A stretch of 63,655 nt of DNA from Bacilli bacterium (lineage in GTDB: Bacteria > Bacillota_I > Bacilli_A > RFN20 > CAG-826). Below, in pieces: positions 52,713-61,791 of this stretch. The stretch spans positions 1 to 63,655 of the forward strand of contig JALCDB010000009.1 in the NCBI GenBank assembly GCA_022641095.1, written 5' to 3'. Under the pieces are notes generated by a model. The model ran no database searches, was not told the DNA's origin, and saw nothing but the letters and a program-made list of their open reading frames with translations. How positions within the stretch are numbered: position 1 is the stretch's first letter; each line of letters opens with the position of its first letter. The translations under genes were made by a program, and so were the position numbers.

Positions 52713-53574
52713 ACTTATCCGTTATCTCCCCTAGCGAGGAGACGTAGGTCAGATCGAATTGATGACGAAACCAAGTTTCCTGCTCTTTGACGTAGTGGCG
52801 GGTATTCCGTTTGATGGAGGCCTTGACCTCTTCCAAAGTGGCTCTGCCGTCGATGTAAGGGAAAAATTCCTTGACCCCAATCGCTTTGAACGCATGGACG
52901 GCGCGACCGTACTTCCTCACAAGCGGGATCGTTTCCTCCGCGAGGCCGGCGGCGAACATCGCCTCGACCCTTTTCTCCACGAGAGGATACAATTCGTCGC
53001 GGTCCTTGAATAGAGCGAAGAACATCGCCTCGAAAACCGGGGCATGGCTTTGCCGGGCGATGAGGGCGGTTTTGCTCTCCCCGGCGGCAAGGCAAATGGC
53101 GATCGCCCGAAGGGTCCGCCGGGTGTTTTGGTAAGGTATTTTCGAAGCCTCAGCGGGGTCAAGTTCAGCCAATTTGGCGTGCAAATCCTCGGCGGAAAGC
53201 GATTCGAAAGGGGTCATATCCGCCTTTGAGGCATCCACCGAGAAATCATAGTCGAAGAGAGCGGAGCGGATATAGAGACCGCTCCCGCCGACGAGAATCG
53301 GCGTCTTCCCGCGGGATAAGATCCCTTTTATCGCTTTGCGGCAGTCCTTTTGATAACGGGCGATGTCGTAGTTCTCCTCAAGCGGCACGAAATCGTAGAG
53401 ATGGTGCGGAACTTGGGCCTTGAGCTCTTCCGAGGGGGCGGCGGTCGCTATATGAATCCCTTCGTAAACCTGAAAGGCGTCGGCGTTGACGATTTCCCCG
53501 TCGATGGACTTGGCGAGACGAACGGCCAATTCGCTTTTGCCGCTGCCCGTCGGCCCCGTCAAAACGATCGTCAT
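52699..53574 (-). CDS. miaA: tRNA dimethylallyltransferase
   Basis: A 291-residue protein with P-loop GPTGSGKSELAV at the N-terminus, the conserved VNADAFQVYEG (usually SDS-Q-Y), GGSGLY, and the C-terminal RNTRHYVKEQETWFR motif that contacts tRNA. It prenylates A37 of UNN-reading tRNAs, providing the substrate for MiaB encoded directly upstream. ATGA overlap with miaB. Confidence 0.95.
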   Translation of the reverse strand: MTIVLTGPTGSGKSELAVRLAKSIDGEIVNADAFQVYEGIHIATAAPSEELKAQVPHHLYDFVPLEENYDIARYQKDCRKAIKGILSRGKTPILVGGSGLYIRSALFDYDFSVDASKADMTPFESLSAEDLHAKLAELDPAEASKIPYQNTRRTLRAIAICLAAGESKTALIARQSHAPVFEAMFFALFKDRDELYPLVEKRVEAMFAAGLAEETIPLVRKYGRAVHAFKAIGVKEFFPYIDGRATLEEVKASIKRNTRHYVKEQETWFRHQFDLTYVSSLGEITDKYGHR

Positions 53575-55313
53575 TTTAGGCTGTCCCTCACCTGCAGAAG
53601 GATATCCCCCACCGCTCCTTGCAAAGCGGCGCGATTGGCCAAAAGCGGATGGTTCTTGATTTTCCTAAGCAACCCTTCATACGTCTTTTTCGCGGCTTCG
53701 TATTCCTCGCGCCGCCCCATCGATAAGGCCATGGCCTTTTTGGCGGAGACGAAATCCTCGCCGAGTTTTTTGATTTCCGGATCGCGGCGAACCGCTTCGT
53801 CAAGACGAAGATATTCCTTCGCCAGTGGATCGCGCCTCAGCAAATAAGCGACATCCTCGGCTTTGTGGACGATCGGATCGCCGATCATTTCCCCAATGAG
53901 GCTATAGGTGTGGGATTCCTTGATTTTGACCGGAACCTCCGCGCCTTTAAGGTAAAGCGGACCTTTGAAGTTGACCAATTTGCCATTGGGGGCGTAACCC
54001 GAAAGGACCGAAGGGTCTTTTTTGCTGGGGCCGTCGACCAAGACGGAATAGGTTTCTCCGACCATGGAAAGGGAGTGCTTCGACGTGGTTTCCTCGACGA
54101 CTTGGGAAAGGCGGAGGAACCTTGCATGCTTCTCCTCGGCGCTCACTCCGTCTTTGATGGCGGCGGCCGGGGTTCCTCGGCGCGGCGAATAGATGAACAT
54201 GAAAGCGGAGGAATAGGAAACCTCATGGCATAAACTCAGCGTATCCTCGAATTCGTCGGCGGTTTCGTTAGGGAAACCAACGATGAGATCGGTCGTGAGG
54301 GCAATGGAGGGGATTTTCGCCCTGATGCGCCTCACCAGGTCAAGATATCCTTCCCTCGTGTAGCGGCGGCCCATGCGCTTCAGACAGCTGTCGCTGCCGG
54401 ACTGAACCGGAAGGTGAAGCCATTTGTCGATATTGGGGTGACGGGCCATGACGTCGATCATCGCATCGGTGAACTGGCTCGGGTAAGAGGTTAGGAAACG
54501 GATGTGCGGAATGTCAAGGCCAGCCACTTGCTCGAGCAAAGAGGCGAAAGTGGTCCCGTCCTTAAGGTCAAGGCCGTACGAATTGACGTTTTGGCCCAAA
54601 AGGGTGACTTGTTTGAAACCGCGTTCGGCCAAATCCTCGCATTCCTTAAGAATGGCCTCGGGACGGCGGCTCCGTTCCCGACCTCGCGTATAAGGAACGA
54701 TGCAATATGTGCAGAATTTGTCGCACCCGTAAGAAATGTTCACGAACGCCTTGTAGCCATCGAGGCGGACGGAAGGCATCCCCTCGACTATTTCCCCGGG
54801 GAAGCTTTTCACGTCGACGAGCCGTTTCCGCGAAACGATGACCTCATTTAGAAGCGAAAGGATATCGCTCACGTTGTGGGTTCCGAAAACGAGGGAAAGA
54901 TAAGGGTACGTTTTCGTGAGCTTCTCCGCCACGCCTTCCTCTTGCATCATGCAGCCGCAAACGGCGAGGATGAAGGAGGGGTTCCTGTCGGCGTTGGCTT
55001 TGAAAACCCCGATTTGGCCATAAACCTTGTCTTCCGCGTTTTCCCTGACGGCGCAGGTGTTGATGATCGCCAAATCGGCCTCGGATTCGTTTTCGGTTCT
55101 CGAAAAACCGGCCGACTCAAGGTATCCCGCCATGATCTCTTCGTCGCGGATGTTGGCTTGGCAACCATAAGTGCGAATGAAGAAGCGACGGCCTTTCGCA
55201 TATGAGCTGATTTCGGCGGGGACTTTTTTTCCGCCCTCGAAAAGCAAAGGCCCATCAACCCGATTGCGGGCTTTGCTCATATCGGGCAAGGAACGGTACA
55301 CGCATTTTATCAT
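53571..55313 (-). CDS. miaB: tRNA methylthiotransferase MiaB fused to a YlbF/YmcA-like C-terminal domain
   Basis: A 580-residue protein, about 100 longer than usual. Residues ~42-160 are the UPF0004 domain (FIRTYGCQANIRDEE with the first Cys, INTCAVRENAEDK, VCGCMMQ). The radical-SAM CxxxCxxC is CDKFCTYCIVPYTRGRERSR near 197. A TRAM domain ends near 477. Residues ~482-580 are extra: a helical segment (AYLLRRDPLAKEYLRLDEAV, then FVSAKKAMALSMG) that fits the YlbF/YmcA (RicA/RicF) family. MiaB thiolates i6A37 in tRNA. In Bacillus, ymcA is the gene right after miaB and its product works with RNase Y, encoded two genes away here. The start overlaps the ymdB stop (ATGA). Confidence 0.9.
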   Translation of the reverse strand: MIKCVYRSLPDMSKARNRVDGPLLFEGGKKVPAEISSYAKGRRFFIRTYGCQANIRDEEIMAGYLESAGFSRTENESEADLAIINTCAVRENAEDKVYGQIGVFKANADRNPSFILAVCGCMMQEEGVAEKLTKTYPYLSLVFGTHNVSDILSLLNEVIVSRKRLVDVKSFPGEIVEGMPSVRLDGYKAFVNISYGCDKFCTYCIVPYTRGRERSRRPEAILKECEDLAERGFKQVTLLGQNVNSYGLDLKDGTTFASLLEQVAGLDIPHIRFLTSYPSQFTDAMIDVMARHPNIDKWLHLPVQSGSDSCLKRMGRRYTREGYLDLVRRIRAKIPSIALTTDLIVGFPNETADEFEDTLSLCHEVSYSSAFMFIYSPRRGTPAAAIKDGVSAEEKHARFLRLSQVVEETTSKHSLSMVGETYSVLVDGPSKKDPSVLSGYAPNGKLVNFKGPLYLKGAEVPVKIKESHTYSLIGEMIGDPIVHKAEDVAYLLRRDPLAKEYLRLDEAVRRDPEIKKLGEDFVSAKKAMALSMGRREEYEAAKKTYEGLLRKIKNHPLLANRAALQGAVGDILLQVRDSLK

Positions 55314-56095
55314 CGCTTATTCTCCAGTAAATTGACGGTTCGGATCGAAGTGGCCCGATAGGTCGAATCATCGATGTCGATGATGACGGCGTTCACCATG
55401 GGCTGCGCGTCATCGTCGATTTCGAAAATACCTTTTTGGCCATAGACGACTTTATTGATGACGGAATGCTTCTCGAAGCCGATGACCCCGTCGGCGGCCC
55501 CGCACATGCCGACGTCGCTGATGTAGGCCGTCCCGCCTTCGAGGATGCGAGCATCGTTGGTCTGAACGTGGGTGTGGGTTCCGACGACCGCGCTGACGCG
55601 ACCATCGATAAGGTAGGCGAACACTTCCTTCTCGCTCGTGCTGTCGGCATGGAAGTCGACGATATGGATGCATGGGTCGATTTCGGATAGCAGTTTCTCC
55701 ATCGCTTCGTTGGGCGAGCTCACGGTTTCTTTCATGAAAGCCTGGCCCATCACGTTCGTGACCCTGATTTCGACCCCATCCACGTCATAGGAGACGCTTC
55801 CAAGGCCATGGTGGCAATCAATCAGGTTAAGCGGCCTGACGAGATGCTCGGCCTCGTCGATGTATTCATCGATAACCGGTTTGGAATGCCAATGGTTGCC
55901 CAGCGTCAGGCAATCGACCCCATAGGAAACGAGTTGGTGGTAGTGGCCTTCGTTGAGCCCTTTCCCATGCGTCGCGTTCTCGCCGTTGGCTATCACGAAA
56001 TCGACCCCCTTCGACCGGACCAAAGACGGCAAAGAGGCCTTGATGGCCTCCCTGCCGATCTTGCCGACGATATCCCCATAGAAGAGAATCCGCAT
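55310..56095 (-). CDS. ymdB: YmdB family metallophosphoesterase
   Basis: The protein has 261 residues from the ATG at 56095 (an in-frame TTG is two codons earlier). Metal-binding motifs are YGDIVGKIGRE, IANGENATHGKGL, TLGNHWHS and VGTHTHVQT. In Bacillus YmdB hydrolyses 2',3'-cyclic nucleotides and affects RNase Y-dependent mRNA decay and biofilm choice. It lies 11 bases after rny, the same neighbourhood as in Bacillus. No Shine-Dalgarno site is obvious, suggesting re-initiation from rny. Confidence 0.93.
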   Translation of the reverse strand: MRILFYGDIVGKIGREAIKASLPSLVRSKGVDFVIANGENATHGKGLNEGHYHQLVSYGVDCLTLGNHWHSKPVIDEYIDEAEHLVRPLNLIDCHHGLGSVSYDVDGVEIRVTNVMGQAFMKETVSSPNEAMEKLLSEIDPCIHIVDFHADSTSEKEVFAYLIDGRVSAVVGTHTHVQTNDARILEGGTAYISDVGMCGAADGVIGFEKHSVINKVVYGQKGIFEIDDDAQPMVNAVIIDIDDSTYRATSIRTVNLLENKR

Positions 56096-56106
56096 AGGCA
56101 AAGACG

Positions 56107-57693
56107 CTATTTCGCCGTTTCGACCGCGCGGTATTCACGGATGACCGAAACCTTGATTTGGCCCGGATAAGTCATTTCGCTTTCGATTTTTTCGCGCATC
56201 TTGACGGCCATCTGAACGGCCTGGTCGTCGCTGATGCGCTCGGGGATCACCATAACGCGGATCTCGCGGCCGGCCTGCATGGCGTAAGCCTGCTGGACCC
56301 CGTCGAACGTCTTCGCGATGTCTTCGAGCTGGGTGATGCGCTTGACGTAATTTTCCATCGTCTCGCTGCGGGCGCCCGGACGGGCGGCGCTGAGGGTGTC
56401 GGCCGCCGCGACGAGATGGGCGATGACGTATTTCGCCGGCACGTCGCCATGATGCGATTCGATCGAGTTGATGACGACGTCGGGCTCGCCGTATTTCCGG
56501 GCGAGATCGGCGCCAAGCTGAACATGGGAGCCTTCCTGCTCGAAGTCCACGGCTTTTCCGATGTCGTGAAGAAGGCCGGCGCGCTTGGCCAAATTCTGGT
56601 CAAGGCCAAGCTCGGCCGCCATCATGCCGGTAAGGCTGGCGACTTCCATCGAATGCTGAAGGGCGTTCTGCCCATAGGAGGTACGGTACTTCAGGCGTCC
56701 AAGACAACCGCAAAGCTCCTTGCTGATTTTCGGCAGGCCGAGTTTGAAGGCGGCGTCTTCGCCGACTTTTTGGGTCTCGGTTTGCACGTCGCGCTTGAAT
56801 TTGGCGGCGATTTCCTCGATGCGACCCGGCTGAATGCGGCCGTCTTTGACCAAATACTCCATGGTGCGGCGGGCGATTTCGCGCCGAATCGGATCGAAGC
56901 AGCTAATAGTGATGACTTCCGGGGTGTCGTCGATGACGAGATCGACGCCGAGAGTCTGTTCGAGAACGCGGATGTTGCGGCCTTCGCGCCCGATGATGCG
57001 ACCCTTGAGTTCGTCGGTCGGAAGGGCGATGACGGCGACGTTACGCTCAGTCGTGACTTCTTGGGCGTAACGATCGCAGGCCAAACCTAACAGATCGGTG
57101 GCCTTGGCCTGGGCGGTCTCCTCGGCTTCGTCCTCTTGGTTTTTGATGTAAGCGGCGATTTCGGCGGACATCTTGCTTTCGATGCGAGCCATGATTTCGG
57201 CGTGGGCTTCCTTCACGGACATGCCGCTCACCTTCTCGAGTTCGACGATGATGCCATCGATCTTGGAATCGAGTTCGGCCTGCTTTTTGTCGCAAGAAGC
57301 CATTTGGTTCTTCAAATCGTCGTTTTTCGCGTCAAGCGCGTTTTCCTTTTGAAGAAGGGCGTTGTCGCGGGCGTCGATGGTTTGTTCCCGCAGGTCAAGT
57401 TTAGCTTGCTCGCCCTGGATTTCGGATTTCATCTGACGGATTTCGTTCTGGGCATTCTGCTTGGATTCGAAGGCCGCCTGCTTGGCGTCGATCTCCGCGT
57501 TCTTGGCGATGCGCTCGGCTTTGATTTCGGCATCGCGCAGGATCTGTTTGGCCTGCTTGTTCGCGCTGCTCCTCTTGAAAGAAGGAATCAGTTTGAAAAC
57601 GACGATCGTGGCGATAACGCCAAGAGCCAAAGCTCCCACGACGATCCCGACCCAGCCCTCAGTGGAGAGAGCCACGACATTGGTGATAGGCAT
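56107..57693 (-). CDS. rny: Ribonuclease Y
   Basis: The protein has 528 residues from the ATG at 57693, after AAAGGAG. A single N-terminal membrane helix (about 12-32) anchors it. Residues ~40-210 are a coiled coil rich in Ala, Lys, Glu and Gln. A KH domain (VIALPTDELKGRIIGREGRNIR) is near 220, and the HD catalytic domain has GLLHDIGKAVDFE near 365. It is the membrane-bound endonuclease that starts mRNA decay in Bacillota. Confidence 0.96.
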   Translation of the reverse strand: MPITNVVALSTEGWVGIVVGALALGVIATIVVFKLIPSFKRSSANKQAKQILRDAEIKAERIAKNAEIDAKQAAFESKQNAQNEIRQMKSEIQGEQAKLDLREQTIDARDNALLQKENALDAKNDDLKNQMASCDKKQAELDSKIDGIIVELEKVSGMSVKEAHAEIMARIESKMSAEIAAYIKNQEDEAEETAQAKATDLLGLACDRYAQEVTTERNVAVIALPTDELKGRIIGREGRNIRVLEQTLGVDLVIDDTPEVITISCFDPIRREIARRTMEYLVKDGRIQPGRIEEIAAKFKRDVQTETQKVGEDAAFKLGLPKISKELCGCLGRLKYRTSYGQNALQHSMEVASLTGMMAAELGLDQNLAKRAGLLHDIGKAVDFEQEGSHVQLGADLARKYGEPDVVINSIESHHGDVPAKYVIAHLVAAADTLSAARPGARSETMENYVKRITQLEDIAKTFDGVQQAYAMQAGREIRVMVIPERISDDQAVQMAVKMREKIESEMTYPGQIKVSVIREYRAVETAK

Positions 57694-57941
57694 TTTGGAT
57701 GCACTCCTTTTTAAAGAACCAAAAAAGTACATTACGCCCAATAGACTGAAAATTATTGACTTCGTATTTTCTATAGCAAGCCTTACGGCCAATTACGAGG
57801 ACCCAATGCAAATCTATGGGTGGTAAGTACCTGAAGGTACGGTTTAATTCTAGCAAGGTCGAAGAAAAAGCGCTACGAATAAAAGCGAACGTGGAGCGAT
57901 AAGGGCTTCATAGCTGATTTTTTGGGGTCAAACGGCCAAGG
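57694..57941. promoter_or_regulatory. rny leader and promoter region with palindrome
   Basis: About 250 bases without a gene between the recA terminator and rny. It contains the 14-bp palindrome GTACCT-GA-AGGTAC at 57827-57840 and AT-rich -10-like sequences (CTATAGAAAA near 57771). A long untranslated leader of rny is likely. Confidence 0.4.
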
Positions 57942-57978
57942 GCAAAGAAAACAAACCACGGTCGCCCAACCGTGGTTT
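57942..57978 (-). terminator. Intrinsic terminator after recA
   Basis: AAACCACGGT and ACCGTGGTTT form a perfect 10-bp stem with a six-base loop, followed by GTTTTCTTTG on the minus strand. Confidence 0.9.
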
Positions 57979-58005
57979 GCGTTCGTCAAAACGGTTTTCG
58001 CCAAG

Positions 58006-59055
58006 CTATTTCTTGGTCTGCTCGACCTTCTTCCCGTCGCTCTTTTTGGCTTCTTCTGGATCGCCTTTGAGCTTTTTGCGAACTTTCCCTTCGATATCGT
58101 TTTCGACATCGGAATGATTCCGCAAGTATTCCTTCGTGGCCTCGCGACCATTGCCGATCTTTTCGCCGCTGATCTCATACCAGTTCCCGGTTTTCTGAAT
58201 GAAGCCATATTCCACGCCGAGATCGAGGATTTCCCCCTCCTTGGAGATGCCTTTGCCATATATGACGTCCACGATAGCGGTCTTGAAGGGGGGCGCGACC
58301 TTATTCTTCACGACCTTGATCTTGACGCTATTGCCGATTATGTCGCTGCCGTTTTTGATCGCCTCGGCGCGGCGCAGATCCAAACGAATCGTGGCATAGA
58401 ACTTCAAAGCCCGTCCGCCCGTAGTGACCTCGGGGTTCCCATAAACGATGCCGACTTTCTCGCGAAGCTGGTTGATGAAGACGATCAAACATCCGGTTTT
58501 GTCGAGGATGGCCGCGAGTTTGCGCATGGCCTTCGACATCAGGCGAGCCTGCAAGCCGACTTGGTTGTCGCCCATGACGCCATCGAGTTCGGCTTGGGGG
58601 ACAAGGGCCGCCACCGAGTCGACGACGATAATATCAATGGCCCCGCTCTGAGCGAGCATCTCGACGATTTCGAGAGCCTGTTCGCCGCTGTCGGGTTGCG
58701 AAAGGATAAGCTCATCGATGTTCACGCCGAGATTGGCGGCGTAATCCGGATCAATGGAATGTTCGGCGTCGACATAGGCGGCGCGGCCGCCTTTTTTTTG
58801 GCATTCGGCGACGGCATGAAGCGCCAAAGTCGTCTTGCCGGAGCTTTCAGGTCCGTAGATTTCCACGATACGGCCTTTCGGATAGCCTCCCACCCCAAGG
58901 GCATGGTCCAATAGAAGCGATCCGCTTGGAATGACGTCTACGTCGACGCGGGCATGATCGCCCAAACGCATCACGCTGCCCTTGCCATACGTCTTCTCGA
59001 TGGCTTTGAGGGCATCTTCCAATGCTTCGTCTCTCTTTGTTGTATCAGCAGCCAT
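58006..59055 (-). CDS. recA: Recombinase RecA
   Basis: A 349-residue protein with Walker [14 protein letters not shown] near residue 70, the MAW-like [14 protein letters not shown] and loop L2 near 195-210, and the acidic/basic disordered C-terminus. It forms filaments on single-stranded DNA for recombination and repair. GAGGAGG precedes the ATG. No LexA or Cheo-type box is obvious in the 53 bases upstream. It follows cinA as in other Bacilli. Confidence 0.98.
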   Translation of the reverse strand: MAADTTKRDEALEDALKAIEKTYGKGSVMRLGDHARVDVDVIPSGSLLLDHALGVGGYPKGRIVEIYGPESSGKTTLALHAVAECQKKGGRAAYVDAEHSIDPDYAANLGVNIDELILSQPDSGEQALEIVEMLAQSGAIDIIVVDSVAALVPQAELDGVMGDNQVGLQARLMSKAMRKLAAILDKTGCLIVFINQLREKVGIVYGNPEVTTGGRALKFYATIRLDLRRAEAIKNGSDIIGNSVKIKVVKNKVAPPFKTAIVDVIYGKGISKEGEILDLGVEYGFIQKTGNWYEISGEKIGNGREATKEYLRNHSDVENDIEGKVRKKLKGDPEEAKKSDGKKVEQTKK

Positions 59056-59108
59056 AATGTGCCTCCTCTATAAATTAGTGGCGTTTGGCCAATTCGTACC
59101 GAAACAAA

Positions 59109-59579
59109 TTACAAAAGCGCGTCAAGTTCCTCAAGCGCTTTGTCAACGCATTGCTGGCGAATGAGGTTGCGCGGACCCTTGAAATGAAGGGCGTAACGAT
59201 AAACGCGGTCGCCGCCAAAAGCGATGGCCATATAGACGTCCCCTACTTTAGCCGAACCAACTTCGGCGGTCGGTCCGGCGTTGCCGGTGAAGGACACGCA
59301 CACGTCGACGAAGAGATTGCGGACGCCCCCAAGGGCCATTTCCTCAGCCACTTGCTCCGAGACGACCCCATAACTCTCTATGCTCTCCTCGAGGACGTCC
59401 GCCAAATGGACTTTCTCGCTATTGTCGTAGGTGACGAGAGCGCCTTTAAAAACTTTGCTGGCGCCCGGGACTTCGCAAATCGTCGAGGCGAAAAGACCAC
59501 CGGTCAGACTCTCGACGGAACCTAGGCTCAAGCCTTTCCCTGCCATCTTCTTGATAACGCGCTTAGCGGGACTGTCCAT
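59109..59579 (-). CDS. Nicotinamide-nucleotide amidohydrolase (stand-alone CinA C-domain, PncC)
   Basis: The protein has 156 residues from the ATG at 59579, which follows AAGGAGG and overlaps the pgsA stop (TAATG). It matches only the C-terminal CinA domain (SVESLTGGLFASTICEVPGASKVFKGALVTY, then SFTGNAGP). The N-terminal molybdopterin-like half of full CinA is absent. The enzyme deamidates NMN, recycling it for NAD synthesis. Confidence 0.92.
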   Translation of the reverse strand: MDSPAKRVIKKMAGKGLSLGSVESLTGGLFASTICEVPGASKVFKGALVTYDNSEKVHLADVLEESIESYGVVSEQVAEEMALGGVRNLFVDVCVSFTGNAGPTAEVGSAKVGDVYMAIAFGGDRVYRYALHFKGPRNLIRQQCVDKALEELDALL

Positions 59580-60202
59580 TATTCGGCCTCCTTGAAAACA
59601 TCGCGGTTCTGAACGAGGTAAACGACGCCGCTGATGAGCGAAGCGAGCGTAGCGACGAATATGAAGACATACGACAGGCGGCCGAGGCCCCAAGAAGCGT
59701 CGAAATAGGAGAAAGGCCAATCGTTGAGGAAGAAAAGCGGGATGGCGACCATCTGACACACGGTCTTGATCTTGCCGAAGACATTGGCGGATAGCACCTT
59801 CCCTTTGCCCGCCGCGATGAAACGGAGACTGTCGACCACCAAATCACGGACGATCATGAGGACGGTGCAATAAACGGGGACAAGAATGTTGTCGGGAGCG
59901 AAAAAGGCGGGAACCGTGAGGACGATAAGAGATGAGTCGACGAGAAGCTTGTCCGCGACCGGGTCAAGAAATTTCCCCAAATCGGTAACCTGATGCCATT
60001 TGCGGGCCAGCGTCCCATCGATTTTGTCGGTCACGGCGGCCGCGACGAAAATCCAAAAGCAAACGAAGTAAACGAGGCTTATTTGGGTCCCGGGAAGGAA
60101 AGCGATCGGGAAATCCGGTATGAAGGAAACCACGAAAAGCCCAATCAGCATGAGACTGATTAGGACGATTCGCGAAACGGTTATCTTGGTTGGGATGTTC
60201 AT
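59579..60202 (-). CDS. pgsA: CDP-diacylglycerol-glycerol-3-phosphate 3-phosphatidyltransferase
   Basis: A 207-residue membrane protein with the CDP-alcohol transferase motif DGTLARKWHQVTDLGKFLDP followed by VADK, and about five membrane helices. It makes phosphatidylglycerol-phosphate. It begins only about 18 bases after the RNase P RNA, with no ribosome site or promoter visible, so it probably shares a transcript with rnpB. Confidence 0.94.
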   Translation of the reverse strand: MNIPTKITVSRIVLISLMLIGLFVVSFIPDFPIAFLPGTQISLVYFVCFWIFVAAAVTDKIDGTLARKWHQVTDLGKFLDPVADKLLVDSSLIVLTVPAFFAPDNILVPVYCTVLMIVRDLVVDSLRFIAAGKGKVLSANVFGKIKTVCQMVAIPLFFLNDWPFSYFDASWGLGRLSYVFIFVATLASLISGVVYLVQNRDVFKEAE

Positions 60203-60220
60203 AACGCTTTGAATGAGTTT

Positions 60221-60545
60221 CCGGTCCGATAAGCCATGTTCTGTCGAGGGCGACGATTAATCTCAGCTTTCGCTGGAGAGGTTGCCTTCGGTTAGGCTTC
60301 CTCTCTTCCCCTACCAAATTTGGGTTTCTCGCTTGTGGGGTTTACCGCGTTTCACCTTGCCATCGCTGGCAAGCTCGTCTCTGTGGCACCTTAGGGACTC
60401 CGATCCGCGAGGGACCCTCATCCGCCGTTACGCGCTCCCGCGTACCCAAGCTTATTTTTTCGCTTGGCGCAATCACTACGGTCATCACAGACCGTGCGAG
60501 CATGGACTTTCCTCTACCCTTACGGGCAGCGGTCGCCTGGACCGG
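60221..60545 (-). ncRNA. rnpB: RNase P RNA
   Basis: The minus strand contains GAGGAAAGTCCATGC (60515-60501) near the 5' end and ACAGAACATGGCTTATCG near the 3' end, the two most conserved parts of bacterial RNase P RNA, plus the GGTAAACCCC core. The P1 helix is CCGGTCC (60545-60539) with GGACCGG (60227-60221). Mature ends may extend a few bases. It is the catalytic RNA that trims tRNA 5' leaders. It lies between gpsB and pgsA, directly abutting the gpsB stop codon. Confidence 0.95.
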
Positions 60546-60547
60546 AA

Positions 60548-60967
60548 TCAATTCCTGATCTTTCGCTTCAGATTGTTGGGATCGTAACCTTCGCTGTTGA
60601 GGAAGTCCTCAAGGACGCGAATCCGCTGAATGTACTGCATGTTCTCCGCGGTGGGGCGGTCTCCGGGCCTGATTCCCTGAAGGCGACTCCTCATGGAGGC
60701 GTTGTCGATTTCCAGCTGTTTGTTCTTCTCCCATAAGCCTTTGGCGTCGGCCATGGCTTTTCCCTCGCTCTCTTTGAGGGGGGCGATGGAAGCTTGAAGC
60801 GATTCGATATTGGCCGTCATCTCCTTTTCGATTTCGGAGAAAGCGACGTAATCCTTGATAATCTGATCCAAGAACGCGTCGACTTGCTCAGGGTTATAAC
60901 CCTTCACGTCGGGCGTGAATTTCTTATCGAGGATTTTTTTGACGCTTAATTCGATTTTGTCATTCAT
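60548..60967 (-). CDS. gpsB: GpsB/DivIVA-family cell-division protein
   Basis: The protein has 139 residues from the ATG at 60967; the longer frame reaches back across the promoter. The start of the domain (IELSVKKILDKKFTPDVKGY, then VDAFLDQIIKDY) is the DivIVA/GpsB membrane-binding signature, followed by a coiled coil at ~40-95. The short C-terminal segment (MQYIQRIRVLEDFL) may form the trimerisation region. It coordinates wall synthesis with division. The TGA at 60548 is three bases from the RNase P P1 helix, the gpsB-rnpB order also seen in Bacillus. Confidence 0.88.
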   Translation of the reverse strand: MNDKIELSVKKILDKKFTPDVKGYNPEQVDAFLDQIIKDYVAFSEIEKEMTANIESLQASIAPLKESEGKAMADAKGLWEKNKQLEIDNASMRSRLQGIRPGDRPTAENMQYIQRIRVLEDFLNSEGYDPNNLKRKIRN

Positions 60968-60978
60968 ATGACGGTAGA

Positions 60979-60995
60979 CTTCGATTATATCGAAG
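60979..60995. promoter_or_regulatory. Palindrome over the gpsB -10 in the divergent gpsB-exonuclease region
   Basis: CTTCGAT-TAT-ATCGAAG is a perfect 7-bp inverted repeat with a three-base centre. On the minus strand it contains TATAAT (60989-60984), 16 bases before the gpsB ATG. The core GATTATATC is shared with the ychF promoter palindrome. It could be an operator or a symmetric promoter serving both directions. Confidence 0.55.
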
Positions 60996-61011
60996 ATAAG
61001 GATTTTCTTCA

Positions 61012-61791
61012 ATGGAAGAGGAACTCATTTCCGTCAAAACGAACGAAGGTGGTAGAATTGCCTCGATGAAAGCCTTGCGGAAAGCGATCAAAGACAAACG
61101 TGTTCTCGTTTTCGTGGACCTCGAAGGCACCCAACTAAGCCATGAGATGATCGAAATCGGGGCCTACACGGCTTTCCTCGACGACAATCTCCGGATCAGG
61201 AAACGCGACAAAGGGTTCTACACCTACGTAAAAGCCACCCATCCAATCGGACGCATCGTCGAAAAAATGACAGGCATCACCGAGAAAACCCTGAAAACGA
61301 AAGGAATCAGTTTCCCCGCGGCGATGACGCTTTTTCAAAAATACCTCAAAAAGAACGGCAAGAATTGCATTTTCGTCACTTTCGGCAATTTCGATCTCAA
61401 AATCATCGAGGCCAGCGTCTATTGCTCTGGCGACGCGAGCAAGGAATTCGCCCGCCACATCCATAAGAACTACCTCGATTTCTCGACCTTCCTCGCCACT
61501 TACATCCGAGACGACAACAACAATCCCTATTCCCTGACTAACTACCTGAAGGTATTCGGCGTTCCTTTCGAGGGGCAGGCCCATGACGCCAAAGTGGACG
61601 CCCTTAACCTGATGGACCTCTATGAGGCTTTCCTCGATCATCCCGACATCGTTCAGCGGGAATACGAGAAAACCCTATGTTTGACTCGCCATTTGCCAAA
61701 GCCAATCGCGGCGGTCTTAAGAAAACTAAACGACGGCGAAGCCGTGACTCCCATAATCTGGGAAAACGCCATCAAGGATTCCTTGCAATGA
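61012..61791 (+). CDS. DnaQ-like 3'-5' exonuclease (DEDDh family)
   Basis: A 259-residue protein. Exo I is VFVDLEGTQ near residue 34 (D and E), a middle D lies in FGNFDLKII near 122, and Exo III is AHDAKVDALNL near 195 (H and D). It is related to exonuclease/KapD-like proteins acting on RNA or DNA ends. AAGGA precedes the ATG. It overlaps recU by four bases (ATGA), so both likely act on nucleic acids in one unit. Confidence 0.88.
   Translation: MEEELISVKTNEGGRIASMKALRKAIKDKRVLVFVDLEGTQLSHEMIEIGAYTAFLDDNLRIRKRDKGFYTYVKATHPIGRIVEKMTGITEKTLKTKGISFPAAMTLFQKYLKKNGKNCIFVTFGNFDLKIIEASVYCSGDASKEFARHIHKNYLDFSTFLATYIRDDNNNPYSLTNYLKVFGVPFEGQAHDAKVDALNLMDLYEAFLDHPDIVQREYEKTLCLTRHLPKPIAAVLRKLNDGEAVTPIIWENAIKDSLQ

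Noticed and set aside
57827-57840. GTACCTGAAGGTAC palindrome upstream of rny as a possible LexA/SOS box for recA
   Set aside because: It does not match the Bacillus Cheo-box pattern and lies downstream of recA, not before it.
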